DNA of 64,000 nucleotides, taken from an uncultured Clostridia bacterium. GTDB taxonomy: Bacteria; Bacillota; Clostridia; UMGS1810. The notes below the pieces were generated by a model. That model made no database searches. It was not told the DNA's origin and saw nothing but the letters and a program-made list of their open reading frames with translations. Within the stretch, counting starts at the first letter, position 1, and every line of letters begins with the position of its first letter. Below, piece after piece: positions 51,624 to 60,281 of this stretch. The DNA is taken from assembly GCA_934481345.1 (NCBI GenBank), contig CAKSPF010000002.1, positions 310,001 to 374,000 of the forward strand, in the 5' to 3' direction. The translations under genes were made by a program, and so were the position numbers.

Positions 51624-52489
51624 ATGAAAGTTTACTAATATACGGTTTTTTTACGCTTAGTATTGTTCTGTCTGTCGGGCGCAATATGTTCTCGAAAAAT
51701 ATATCGGGGTTCAAATTCGGAACGTATGATTTTTTTAAAACACAGGCTATGCTGTTTTTCAGCGGTGCGTTAATATTGCTGATACCTTTTATCGTTTCGG
51801 CGGAAGAAATGTCTTTGCAGACGTTTTGCTATTCCGTTATATATGCTCTGTTGCTTATATGTGCACAGTGGGGATATACCGCAGCACTCGGAAACGGCAA
51901 TACTTCCGTTTGCGTTACACTGTATTCACTCGGATTTGTTTTTCCGACCGTTTCGGGAGCGTTGTTTTGGGGAGAAAAATTCAGCATAGAAAATTTATTT
52001 GGATTAATTGCTGTAATATCGGCGGTAATAATATCGGGGAAAAAGAAAAAAAGTGAGAACAAAAACACAAATAAATACTTGATTCCGCTCATTGTCGCTA
52101 TGTTATCATCGGGCGGACTCGGTATTATGCAAAAAATACAGCAGAAATCAATATATTCCGGGCAGAGGGAAATATTTATACTTACAGCATTTGTTATAGC
52201 AGGGATAATGTCAGCTATTTCGGCATTTATTTGCAGAAGTAACAAGAGGAAAGTCACAGAGAAATTTAATATTTCTCCGTTTATTGCTGGATTATGTTTC
52301 GGTTGCTGCAATTTACTTAATACATTTCTTGCAGGAAAGCTTGACAGTGCCTTTTTCTTTCCGGTGCAAAATATAAGTGTAATAATAATGTCTGTGGTAT
52401 CAGGGTTAATCTTTTTCCGTGAAAGGCTCTGTAAAAAAGATTATTTGGTTTTTCTGCTCGGATGTGCGGCGATTTTTTTGATGAATTGA
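51620..52489 (+). CDS. DMT-superfamily (EamA/RhaT-like) transporter
   Basis: A 289-residue protein with about ten membrane helices and no long soluble part, in two five-helix halves. YALLLICAQWGYTAALGNG in the first half and PVQNISVIIMSVVSGLIFF in the second have the drug/metabolite transporter pattern. It shares ATGA with the GH5 stop, so it is translationally coupled to it. Such proteins may import or export a small sugar (RhaT belongs to the same superfamily); the substrate is unknown. A DMT transporter inside a glycoside-hydrolase operon is uncommon and may be the uptake route for a monosaccharide or disaccharide, or may remove a sugar excess. Confidence 0.75.
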   Translation: MNESLLIYGFFTLSIVLSVGRNMFSKNISGFKFGTYDFFKTQAMLFFSGALILLIPFIVSAEEMSLQTFCYSVIYALLLICAQWGYTAALGNGNTSVCVTLYSLGFVFPTVSGALFWGEKFSIENLFGLIAVISAVIISGKKKKSENKNTNKYLIPLIVAMLSSGGLGIMQKIQQKSIYSGQREIFILTAFVIAGIMSAISAFICRSNKRKVTEKFNISPFIAGLCFGCCNLLNTFLAGKLDSAFFFPVQNISVIIMSVVSGLIFFRERLCKKDYLVFLLGCAAIFLMN

Positions 52490-52535
52490 TGTGCATAAAA
52501 TATATGTTAAATAATTATGTGTGGGGTGATATCTG

Positions 52536-53132
52536 ATGAAAAATATATATTTAATTGGTGATTCTATAAGAGTTGGCACAACATCCGGCGTGGTAACGCC
52601 CGGATATGAATTGTTTGTAAGAAAAAAATGTGACGGAAAATATGGTATATATTCGCCCGAGGAAAACAGCCGTTTTGCGCAGTATACCCTTAGAAATTTA
52701 TATGAGTGGGTAAGCGGGTTTGACACAAGCATAATTGATGTTATACATTGGAACAACGGCTTGTGGGATGTTCTTCGCCTAAACGGTGATGATCCGCTTA
52801 CTCCGATAGATATGTATGAGCTGATGCTGCGCAGAATCATTAAAAAAATGCGGTTGTTGTTTCCGAATGCCAAAATTATTTTTGCAACCACAACACCGGT
52901 TTGTGAAGAAGCAGCACCTGAGAATTATATGCGGTATAATTGCGAAATTGAAAAATATAATGATGTGGCAAAAAAAATAATGGCAGAAAATAACATCTGT
53001 ATTGACGATTTATATTCGACTGCAAAGAAAATAAATGCTTCATACTGTGCGGATTGGACTCATTTCAATTCGGAAGGAGCAAAAATACTTGCAGAAGCGG
53101 TTGTAAAAAGCATTGAAAAATCGCTTGCATAA
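52536..53132 (+). CDS. SGNH/GDSL hydrolase, 198 aa
   Basis: The ATG 52536 follows GGGGTGAT. NIYLIGDSIRVG is block I (S9), HWNNGLWDVL carries the block III Asn, and DWTHFNSEGAKIL is block V with catalytic Asp and His. No signal peptide. The small size is that of SGNH acetylesterases in hemicellulose loci. It is the second SGNH hydrolase of the operon. An ester bond on an imported oligosaccharide is the likely substrate. Confidence 0.8.
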   Translation: MKNIYLIGDSIRVGTTSGVVTPGYELFVRKKCDGKYGIYSPEENSRFAQYTLRNLYEWVSGFDTSIIDVIHWNNGLWDVLRLNGDDPLTPIDMYELMLRRIIKKMRLLFPNAKIIFATTTPVCEEAAPENYMRYNCEIEKYNDVAKKIMAENNICIDDLYSTAKKINASYCADWTHFNSEGAKILAEAVVKSIEKSLA

Positions 53133-53193
53133 AAGCAGTATAATAATTAGTTCTAAAAAATTATAATAATTATTAAATGTGAGGAAGATTGTA

Positions 53194-54477
53194 ATGAAAA
53201 GTAACGAAAAATTACCGGTAATTTTGAGTACTGATGTATTGGTCTGCGGAGGTGGTCCTGCCGGAGTCGGAGCTGCTGTAAGAGCAGGCCGTATGGGAGC
53301 AGATGTAACAATTATTGAGTCACTTGATTGTTTGGGCGGCATAGCGACTGCCGGTATGATGTCTCACTGGACGGGGTATTCGTCAAGTAAAATCTCGTCA
53401 GAAATTTTTGAGCGTTCACTTAAAAAATGCCAGGTATTGGGCTGGGACGAGAAAAATGAATGTAACGATATTGTTATAAATCAGGAAGTGTTAAAAATTG
53501 TTCTTGATGAAATGGCATATGAGGCAAATGTAAAAACATTATTCTATACTATGGCTTGTGAGGCTGTTGTGGATGGCGGAAGGATAGTTGGCGTTGTTGT
53601 TCAAAACAAAAATGGCAGAGGAATAATAAAGGCAAAAAAAGTTATTGACGCAACAGGTGACGGAGATATTGCTGCTTCTGCCAGTGTTCCATATTTTAAA
53701 GGCCGTGAAACCGATGGAAAAATGCAGCCGTGTACGATAATGTTTAAAGTTGGTGGTGTGGATTACAACAGGGCAGTATTTCCCGGTTCTTTTGAAACAA
53801 AAGTGAATACCGATAGAGGCGAGTTACAGGCGCTTGCACAGGAAATACTCCCATTTCCGGCAGGTCATGTCTTGCTTTACAAACAAACAACGCCCGGTAC
53901 TGTATGTTGCAATATGACTAATTGCATTGATGTTGACGGCACCGATGCACAGAGTATGACAAGAGGTATACAGGTGTGCCGCTTACAGCTTGAACCAATA
54001 ATTAAATTTTTGAGGGAATATGTTCCCGGATATGAAAATTGTTGGCTTATGAGCACTGCACATCTGCTTGGAATACGTGAAACAAGACACTTCAAGGGTA
54101 TTCAGTCTTTGGGTGCGGACGATATACTTGAAGCAAAGGTCTATGAAAACTGGGTTGTAAGACAGGCCTTTTTCAATTTTGATGTTCATAATATGTCTGG
54201 ATCAAGCATTGATGAAACGGGCGTACAAAAGGAATGGAAACAACCGGAGGCGTATACAATCCCTTACGGTTGCCTTTTGCCTGAAAATGTTGAAGGCTTA
54301 TTGCTTTCCGGCAGAAACATAAGCGGAAGTCATTTGGCTCATTCTAATTTCCGTGTGATGCCGATTGCAATGGCAGTCGGAGAGGCTGCCGGTGCTGCAG
54401 CGGTACTGTCATTGAAAAATGGTCAATTACTTCGTGATGTAAATGTATCCGATATTCAAAAAGAAGTCAGCGAATAG
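53194..54477 (+). CDS. FAD-dependent oxidoreductase
   Basis: A 427-residue protein. I chose ATG 53194, which follows GAGGA; a GTG at 53179 is also in frame. VLVCGGGPAGVGAA holds the GxGxxG FAD motif (G19, G21, G24), and ATGDGDIAASA is the second conserved FAD segment, as in the FAD_oxidored (PF12831) family. The C-terminal CLLPENVEGLLLSGRNISGS is also typical. It has no signal peptide. Proteins of this family appear in many sugar operons, but their substrates are mostly unknown. It could oxidise a sugar or a glycan-derived acid. Confidence 0.8.
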   Translation: MKSNEKLPVILSTDVLVCGGGPAGVGAAVRAGRMGADVTIIESLDCLGGIATAGMMSHWTGYSSSKISSEIFERSLKKCQVLGWDEKNECNDIVINQEVLKIVLDEMAYEANVKTLFYTMACEAVVDGGRIVGVVVQNKNGRGIIKAKKVIDATGDGDIAASASVPYFKGRETDGKMQPCTIMFKVGGVDYNRAVFPGSFETKVNTDRGELQALAQEILPFPAGHVLLYKQTTPGTVCCNMTNCIDVDGTDAQSMTRGIQVCRLQLEPIIKFLREYVPGYENCWLMSTAHLLGIRETRHFKGIQSLGADDILEAKVYENWVVRQAFFNFDVHNMSGSSIDETGVQKEWKQPEAYTIPYGCLLPENVEGLLLSGRNISGSHLAHSNFRVMPIAMAVGEAAGAAAVLSLKNGQLLRDVNVSDIQKEVSE

Positions 54478-54591
54478 ATTTATGAAATATTTTGCACAAG
54501 ATTTGTTTTGGGGGCTGCTCTTTTGTTCCTAATTGATTATATGACCGGGTTTTTTACAGTGCTATTAATGGATAATGCGGAGGAATAAACA

Positions 54592-56220
54592 TTGAATTAT
54601 AATATAACATTTAACAAGTGGCTTGAAAGCAGTAAATTAAGTGACAGCGAAAAGGCAGTTCTGAATAATTTCAGTGAAAAAGAAATTGAGGACAGCTTTT
54701 ACCGTGATTTGGAGTTCGGCACGGGCGGACTGCGCGGAGTTATGGGGCCGGGCACAAACAGAATGAATATTTACACCGTGCGCCGTGCAACGCAGGGGCT
54801 TGCGAGTGAAATCCTTGACTACGGTGCTGACTTTGCCGAAAAGGGCGTTGTAATTGCGCACGATTCGAGGAACAATTCCCGTGCATTTGCGCTTGAGGCG
54901 GCAAATGTGCTGTGCGCAAACGGCATAAAGACATACCTTTTTGACGGCTTAAGACCTACGCCCGAACTTTCCTTTGCGGTGCGTTATCTCGGCTGTGCGA
55001 GAGGAATTGTAATCACCGCGAGCCACAACCCAAAGGAGTACAACGGCTACAAGGTGTACGGTGAGGACGGGGGACAGATACCTCCGGGTGTTGCCGATAA
55101 GATTATAAAATACATAGACAATACCGACATTTTCGACGGTGTTAAGCTCTGCGAAAATCCGAAAATAAATATAATCGGCGAGGAAGTTGACAGCGCATAC
55201 ATAAAGGCGGTAAAGGAGCAGTCGCTCGGCACAAAAATCCCCGACGATTTCAAGGTGGTATACACACCGCTCCACGGTTCGGGCAATATTCCCGTCCGCA
55301 GGATTTTGGCGGAAACGGGCGTTAAAAACGTGTTTACCGTGCCGGGGCAGGAAAAACCCGACGGCAATTTCCCGACCGTAAAATCGCCCAATCCCGAAAA
55401 TAGCGAGGCCTTTGATATTGCCATAGAGTACGCAAAAAAGCAAAATGCCGACCTTGTTTTCGGAACAGACCCCGACAGCGACAGAATAGGGGTTGTTGTA
55501 AAGACGTCGGACGGCGAATACAAGGTATTAAACGGCAATCAGACAGGCTGCCTTTTGCTTGAATACATTCTTCGCAAGGAAAAGGAAAACGGCACCCTGC
55601 CCGAAAACGGAGCTGTCGTAAAGACGGTAGTCACGAGCGAACTTGTGCGCAGGATTGCCGATGATTACGGCATAATCACGCTCGATGTGCTGACGGGTTT
55701 TAAGTTTATCGGCGAGAAGATAAAGGAATTTGAAAAGAGCGGAGAACACAGCTTTGTTTTCGGTCTGGAGGAGAGCTTTGGATACCTCAAAGGCACATAC
55801 GCAAGGGATAAAGACGCCGTGGTTGCCGCAATGCTCATCTGCGAGGCAGCGGCAGACTATAAGCAGAGAGGCATGACGCTCTATGACGGGCTTATGGAAT
55901 TGTACGAAAAGTACGGATTCTGTGCTCAGAAACTCGAAACCCTTACGCTGAGCGGTATTGACGGCAGTGAAAAAATACAGAAAATGATGCACAAGTTCCG
56001 TAGTGAAAATATGCCATTTGAAGTTACGCAAAAACTCGATTACAAAGACGGCCTTGACGGACTTCCGAAGTCAGATGTGCTTAAATTTATTTTGCCGAAC
56101 GGCTGGTTTGCGGTTCGCCCGTCGGGAACCGAGCCTAAAATCAAGTTTTATTTTGAGGTTTTTGCGGAGAACGAGGAAAACTCACATTTTGATTTGGTGG
56201 AGCTGATACACAATGTATAG
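54592..56220 (+). CDS. Phosphohexomutase (phosphoglucomutase/phosphomannomutase family)
   Basis: A 542-residue protein starting at TTG 54592 behind GGAGG. The four family motifs are present: TASHNPKEYNGYK with phosphoserine S144, GTDPDSDRIGV (metal loop), GLEESFGYLKG (sugar loop) and RPSGTEPKIKF (phosphate loop). It interconverts hexose 1- and 6-phosphates, so it can feed mannose or glucose 1-phosphate from the GH130 phosphorylase into glycolysis. Its codons are richer in G and C than those of its upstream neighbours, so it may have a separate origin or be a host housekeeping gene at the edge of the locus. It is the last gene before region C. Confidence 0.92.
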   Translation: MNYNITFNKWLESSKLSDSEKAVLNNFSEKEIEDSFYRDLEFGTGGLRGVMGPGTNRMNIYTVRRATQGLASEILDYGADFAEKGVVIAHDSRNNSRAFALEAANVLCANGIKTYLFDGLRPTPELSFAVRYLGCARGIVITASHNPKEYNGYKVYGEDGGQIPPGVADKIIKYIDNTDIFDGVKLCENPKINIIGEEVDSAYIKAVKEQSLGTKIPDDFKVVYTPLHGSGNIPVRRILAETGVKNVFTVPGQEKPDGNFPTVKSPNPENSEAFDIAIEYAKKQNADLVFGTDPDSDRIGVVVKTSDGEYKVLNGNQTGCLLLEYILRKEKENGTLPENGAVVKTVVTSELVRRIADDYGIITLDVLTGFKFIGEKIKEFEKSGEHSFVFGLEESFGYLKGTYARDKDAVVAAMLICEAAADYKQRGMTLYDGLMELYEKYGFCAQKLETLTLSGIDGSEKIQKMMHKFRSENMPFEVTQKLDYKDGLDGLPKSDVLKFILPNGWFAVRPSGTEPKIKFYFEVFAENEENSHFDLVELIHNV

Positions 56221-56641
56221 TAGATGAATGATTATCTGTAAATTTGATAGGTATAAATAGTTATGAGGTAATGGTGGTTGATAAAAATTGTTGATTGCCT
56301 TTGTTTTATAGGCAAGTTAATGTTGAAAATGAATTTATTTACAAATATATACAGATACTTGCAATTTTAAAAGGCTTATGTATGAGCTGTGAAACGGGAA
56401 AATTTTATTGATCAGATAAATCTGGTGATGTGAATATCACATTTGGGTGGCATTTTCGTTACACGCACATAGCCTTATTCGCTTCTGCCGATAGCGGATA
56501 TGCCGTGCGGTAGGAGTGATTTTATTGCTATATTTGCTGTCAGCGCTCTGCCTTGTAAAAAGAAGAACAGTATCACATACACATCGGACAAGTCGAAGAA
56601 AATGCAATAAATCCGATGATGTTCACCGATACGCATACCGT
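56221..56641 (+). other. Noncoding leader at the start of region C
   Basis: These bases hold no convincing gene: a reading frame at 56516-56821 has no ribosome site and an odd composition. A GTGAT/ATCAC hairpin lies near 56433-56448, a CTGCCG/CGGTAG hairpin near 56486-56514, and CATCGGA (56582-56588) pairs exactly with TCCGATG (56612-56618). The edge of the mobile element is probably in the first half of this stretch. Confidence 0.5.
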
Positions 56642-56689
56642 ACAGCCAAAGACTGTCCCGTATTTAGGGTAGCCTTTGGCTGTCTTTTT
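56642..56689 (+). terminator. Terminator or attenuator in the leader of region C
   Basis: ACAGCCAAAG (56642-56651) and CTTTGGCTGT (56674-56683) form a perfect 10-bp stem, with CCC/GGG inside, followed by CTTTTTG. It lies 178 bp upstream of the DeoR-like gene and directly after another hairpin, which looks like a transcription-attenuation leader. Confidence 0.75.
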
Positions 56690-56866
56690 GCTTATGGAGC
56701 TAACCAAAAGCTCTCTTGTCGTTCGCCACCTTCACAATTAAATTTTTTGGCTTATTTGATTGTGGAGGAAACGACAAATGAAAAAAATTCTAAAAAATTT
56801 TTTGAATATGAAAGTTTCTGACAGGTTCGTCTTGTATCATAGTCATCAAGGAAGAAGGTGTGGGCT

Positions 56867-57202
56867 ATGAAGGACAACCTGACAACCTATGAACGCAGGG
56901 AAAATATAAGAAACTATTTGATTAAAAAGAGATTTTCTACTGCACAGGAATTGTCATATATGTTCGGCGTAACTCAAAGAACGATATTCAGAGATATTGT
57001 ATTTCTGAGTAGTCGGTTGCCTATAACAACCAAAGCCGGTGGCGGCGGAGGTATCTTTCTGAATCAGGATTTTGAAAACCCTAAACAATATCTTAGTTTG
57101 GAAGAAGAAAATTTGTTGATTATGTTATCGGAAACTCTTACTAAAAAAGATAAGCTGATAATACATAATATTTTGAATAAATTTTCCGTACACAAGGGTT
57201 AA
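56867..57202 (+). CDS. Small DeoR/HTH_11-type transcriptional regulator
   Basis: A 111-residue protein starting at ATG 56867 (AAGGAAGAAGG upstream). The helix-turn-helix is RFSTAQELSYMFGVTQRTIFRD (residues about 23-44, quoted here as RFSTAQELSYMFG plus VTQRTIFRD), followed by a wing. The rest is a short helical tail. No sugar-binding domain is present, so it is not a full-size DeoR regulator. Small HTH proteins with this layout sit at the start of conjugative elements, where they control excision or transfer genes. Confidence 0.75.
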   Translation: MKDNLTTYERRENIRNYLIKKRFSTAQELSYMFGVTQRTIFRDIVFLSSRLPITTKAGGGGGIFLNQDFENPKQYLSLEEENLLIMLSETLTKKDKLIIHNILNKFSVHKG

Positions 57203-57601
57203 TAAAATCCGACTTGTTCTTTGACAACCGAATAGATTATTGTCTGCACACTGCCTATGGCGGCGTAAGCCAAAGCGACATATCAGAACACGCTTGCGAT
57301 CAATGTTTGTGATAGTAACCTCTTATGGTGAGAGGAATTGCAATGATTCCATAGGCTATATAATGATACTTCTGCTAAGTCCTAACTCACATCTGGATAG
57401 CAGCCCGGCAAAGCGACCGGGGAAACGCCCGCCGTATTTGCGAAAGAATACGGAGTGGATTTCATGATACCTGTGTAACCGACAGGTTGCAGAGAATGAG
57501 AGAAAATTGACAGATGATTTGCAAAACACGCGCGGCGGTCTGTCCCCCTAAATGACAGGCTGCCGCATATTGTTATTGAAAGCCGAAGGAGATAAAAACA
57601 A
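57203..57601 (+). other. Noncoding, hairpin-rich region upstream of the helicase gene
   Basis: No gene is visible in these 399 bases. It contains at least five strong inverted repeats: CCTC/GAGG (57320-57336), GGAAT/ATTCC (57335-57351), CCGTATT/AATACGG (57432-57453), ACCTGT/ACAGGT (57469-57487) and a 13-bp stem GCGGCGGTCTGTC/GACAGGCTGCCGC (57532-57566) just before the helicase ribosome site. It could be a transfer origin, a structured RNA or a long leader; nothing here decides between them. Confidence 0.55.
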
Positions 57602-59845
57602 ATGATTGATTTATGTGTATGCGACGCCGAAAACAAATTATATGAAAACCACCTTATAGGAATAAATGATAAAGTAATATTCGTAACGGAAAACTGCGCT
57701 GTTACAGAATGCTTTGATAACGGATATTTTATGTATTACGCAGTAAACCTTAATTCCTTAAAAAAGAAATGTTTATCTAAAAGAAAAAATAAAATTACAG
57801 AGGAATTTTATGAGCAGCTTGCTCAAAAAACAGAAAAACTTGATATAAATAAAAATGATATTACTACGAAAACCACAAGATATGACCGCGCAAATAATCT
57901 GCTGCGTCATATCTTTTCTTATATATTACCGACAGAAGGCTTTTCATTCAGAAAAAATCAGCTTGATTTGGCAACAGAAATGTTAAACGGTCTTGAAACA
58001 AAAAATGTTGCGTTAATGGAAGCCGAAGTCGGAACAGGAAAAACTCACGCATATATTATTGCAGTGATTATATATAACCTTTTCCACGATGTGAACAGCA
58101 CAACTTTAATATCAACCTCTACAATAGCGTTGCAAAAGGCAATTACCGAGGAATACATTCCGCAGATCAGCGATATTTTGATGAAACACAGAATTATACG
58201 AAAACCGCTTGATTTTGCTGTCAGAAAAGGAAAGTCACATTATATATGCGATATTAAATTAAAAACCTATCTTTCATCACTGGAAAAGAACAAATCGCAA
58301 AGAGATGAAACACTTATAAAAACGCTGAAAAAACTGTCGCTTGTAAGTGAGCGTGAAATTGATTTGGATACTTACCCGCTTACGAGATATGTTAAGGACA
58401 GAATTTGTGTAACAAATAAATGTAATGCATTATGTAGCAGATATGATACCTGCCGATTTATCAGCTTTACAAACGGCTGCTTGTATCATAAATACTATTT
58501 TCAAATTGCAAATCATAATTATGTATTTGCCGACATCATGAGCTACCGTCCGTTGCTGCCCAAATATAAAGTAATAGTATTTGATGAGGCACACAAGCTG
58601 TATGATGTTGCAAAACAGATGTACGGCTGCTATTTGTCAACGGCTGAATTTGCTGAGCTTATAACATATATTGAGGGCTGTAATGCAAAAGAATTAAACG
58701 AATTTTGCGATTTAATAAATACTGACTATACAAGGCTGTTTCGCAGAATAATCGGAAATCCTGATATGGCAGAGCGTTTGTCTGAGCGCAAAGATTTGGA
58801 TATTGATGATTACTGCATCGGTTATATTAAAAACATAATTGAAACGCTTGAATGTGTGGCTGATACTGTGTATGACTGCGATGAAATTAAAATCCATATT
58901 AAGAAACGCAGGATTAGGGAAATGGCTTTGAATATAAAGAGTAAATTGGAAATTTTCCTTGCACCGCAGCAGCTTGTGACTTGGTACGAATATAACAATA
59001 ATGTTTATCGTCTCTGTGCCATTCCAAAGGATTTAAGCAAGCAGATTTACACAAACCTTTGGAACAGAGAGGTTTTATCTGTTCTGACTTCCGGCACATT
59101 ATCCGCAAACGGGGATTTCGGATTGATGAAAAATAAATTAGGGATAGATTATATGTATAGTGATAAAATTGCGGAAACAAGCAAAAAATCCCCCTTTGAC
59201 TATAAACAAAATGCACTTATATACATTCCCGAATATATCCCTTTCCCGAATATCAAGCGTGAGGGATATATAAAAGCCGTAACAAATGAAATAGACAGGC
59301 TATTAAAGGCTACATACGGACATTCGCTTGTGCTGTTCACTTCTTATCGGCTTATGGAAATTGTTTTTAATAATATCAGCAAAAACAAATATGATTATCC
59401 TTTCTTCATAATGGGCAGAGGTCGCATAGACGCATTATGCGATTTCAAAATAAGCGGAAACGGTGTTTTGTTTGCAAGCGACGCTGCCGGAGAGGGCGTG
59501 GATATAGTCGGTGATACGCTTTCAAATTTAATTGTTGTAAAGCTGCCGTTTGCTGTACCCGATCCCATATCAAAATACGAACAGTCGATAATGGGCGGGC
59601 TTGATAATTATTTGAAAAATATAAACACACCGAATATGATTATCAAATTAAAGCAGTATGTCGGCAGACTGATACGGAGCGAACATGACACAGGTGTTGT
59701 TGCAATTTTGGACAGCCGCGTTAATTCTACGGGAAAATACAGAAACATTGTACTTGAATCGTTGTTTGATGCAGATGTGACAAACAATATGACAAGCGTT
59801 GAAAGATTTATTATGGAGAAAAAGAAAGAAGAATATTTTGAATAA
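57602..59845 (+). CDS. DinG/XPD-type superfamily 2 DNA helicase
   Basis: A 747-residue protein. Walker A is EVGTGKTHAY near residues 141-149; an iron-sulfur-like cysteine set follows (C-x5-C-x3-C-x6-C in CVTNKCNALCSRYDTC, about residues 270-285); motif II is VFDEAH near 325; and GEGVDIVGDTLSNLIVV and QYVGRLIRSEHDTG are motifs V and VI. These are the signs of DinG/XPD 5'-3' helicases. It starts at ATG 57602 behind GGAG. On a mobile element it could unwind DNA during excision or conjugation or protect against host nucleases. It is followed 13 nt later by a DUF6870-like gene. Confidence 0.88.
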   Translation: MIDLCVCDAENKLYENHLIGINDKVIFVTENCAVTECFDNGYFMYYAVNLNSLKKKCLSKRKNKITEEFYEQLAQKTEKLDINKNDITTKTTRYDRANNLLRHIFSYILPTEGFSFRKNQLDLATEMLNGLETKNVALMEAEVGTGKTHAYIIAVIIYNLFHDVNSTTLISTSTIALQKAITEEYIPQISDILMKHRIIRKPLDFAVRKGKSHYICDIKLKTYLSSLEKNKSQRDETLIKTLKKLSLVSEREIDLDTYPLTRYVKDRICVTNKCNALCSRYDTCRFISFTNGCLYHKYYFQIANHNYVFADIMSYRPLLPKYKVIVFDEAHKLYDVAKQMYGCYLSTAEFAELITYIEGCNAKELNEFCDLINTDYTRLFRRIIGNPDMAERLSERKDLDIDDYCIGYIKNIIETLECVADTVYDCDEIKIHIKKRRIREMALNIKSKLEIFLAPQQLVTWYEYNNNVYRLCAIPKDLSKQIYTNLWNREVLSVLTSGTLSANGDFGLMKNKLGIDYMYSDKIAETSKKSPFDYKQNALIYIPEYIPFPNIKREGYIKAVTNEIDRLLKATYGHSLVLFTSYRLMEIVFNNISKNKYDYPFFIMGRGRIDALCDFKISGNGVLFASDAAGEGVDIVGDTLSNLIVVKLPFAVPDPISKYEQSIMGGLDNYLKNINTPNMIIKLKQYVGRLIRSEHDTGVVAILDSRVNSTGKYRNIVLESLFDADVTNNMTSVERFIMEKKKEEYFE

Positions 59846-59858
59846 AGAGGGTGTTTTT

Positions 59859-60110
59859 ATGGATAAAAATGATATTATGAAAATGAAATATACAGATATA
59901 AAAACTGTTGACAAATCAGAATTGGTTGATATTGCGGCAATTAAGATAAATCCGGCGGACAGTCCCGAAAAGAAGATGAAAGATTATGTGGAACAAGTAA
60001 AGAACCCGTATTGTTTCCTTTGCAACGGATATGCAGTTAAGCTTGAATTTGAAAGCAATGAGAAAACTATGGAGGATTGTTTTGTTAATTATATAAATTC
60101 ACTTGTATAG
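59859..60110 (+). CDS. DUF6870-like small protein
   Basis: An 83-residue protein starting at ATG 59859 behind GAGGGTG. Segments VDKSELVDIAAIKINP and KNPYCFLCNGYAVKLEFE match what I recall of DUF6870, a short conserved protein of Firmicute conjugative elements. The molecular function is unknown. It lies between the helicase and the recombinase genes with a promoter following it. Confidence 0.65.
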   Translation: MDKNDIMKMKYTDIKTVDKSELVDIAAIKINPADSPEKKMKDYVEQVKNPYCFLCNGYAVKLEFESNEKTMEDCFVNYINSLV

Positions 60111-60156
60111 TTGATTCGTTAAGATGCACAAAAATGTATCAAACCCGAAAAAAGTC

Positions 60157-60185
60157 TGGACTTGCATATTGTTATGTGGTACAAT
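60157..60185 (+). promoter_or_regulatory. Likely promoter of the serine recombinase operon
   Basis: TGGACT (60157-60162, 4 of 6 to the consensus) and TACAAT (60180-60185, 5 of 6) are spaced by 17 nt. They lie about 100 bp upstream of the first recombinase ATG. Confidence 0.5.
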
Positions 60186-60231
60186 GAATACAGACTTATA
60201 AAATTAAATAGATTTTTCCGAAACTCTTGGA

Positions 60232-60266
60232 TATTAACATGGGTTTGATTTTCCTATGTGTTAATA
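60232..60266 (+). promoter_or_regulatory. Inverted repeat next to the recombinase ribosome site
   Basis: TATTAACA (60232-60239) and TGTTAATA (60259-60266) are perfect 8-bp arms, ending 3 nt before the AGGAGG ribosome site of the first serine recombinase. It may act as a translational switch or as a repressor site. Confidence 0.5.
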
Positions 60267-60281
60267 AACAGGAGGTTTTTT

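Noticed and set aside
42019..53132. A second transport system in the mannan operon
   Set aside because: No permease or binding-protein gene is present there apart from the single DMT-type transporter.
56516..56821. A 101-codon frame upstream of the DeoR-like gene
   Set aside because: No ribosome site, odd residue composition, and it runs through two hairpins including the terminator.
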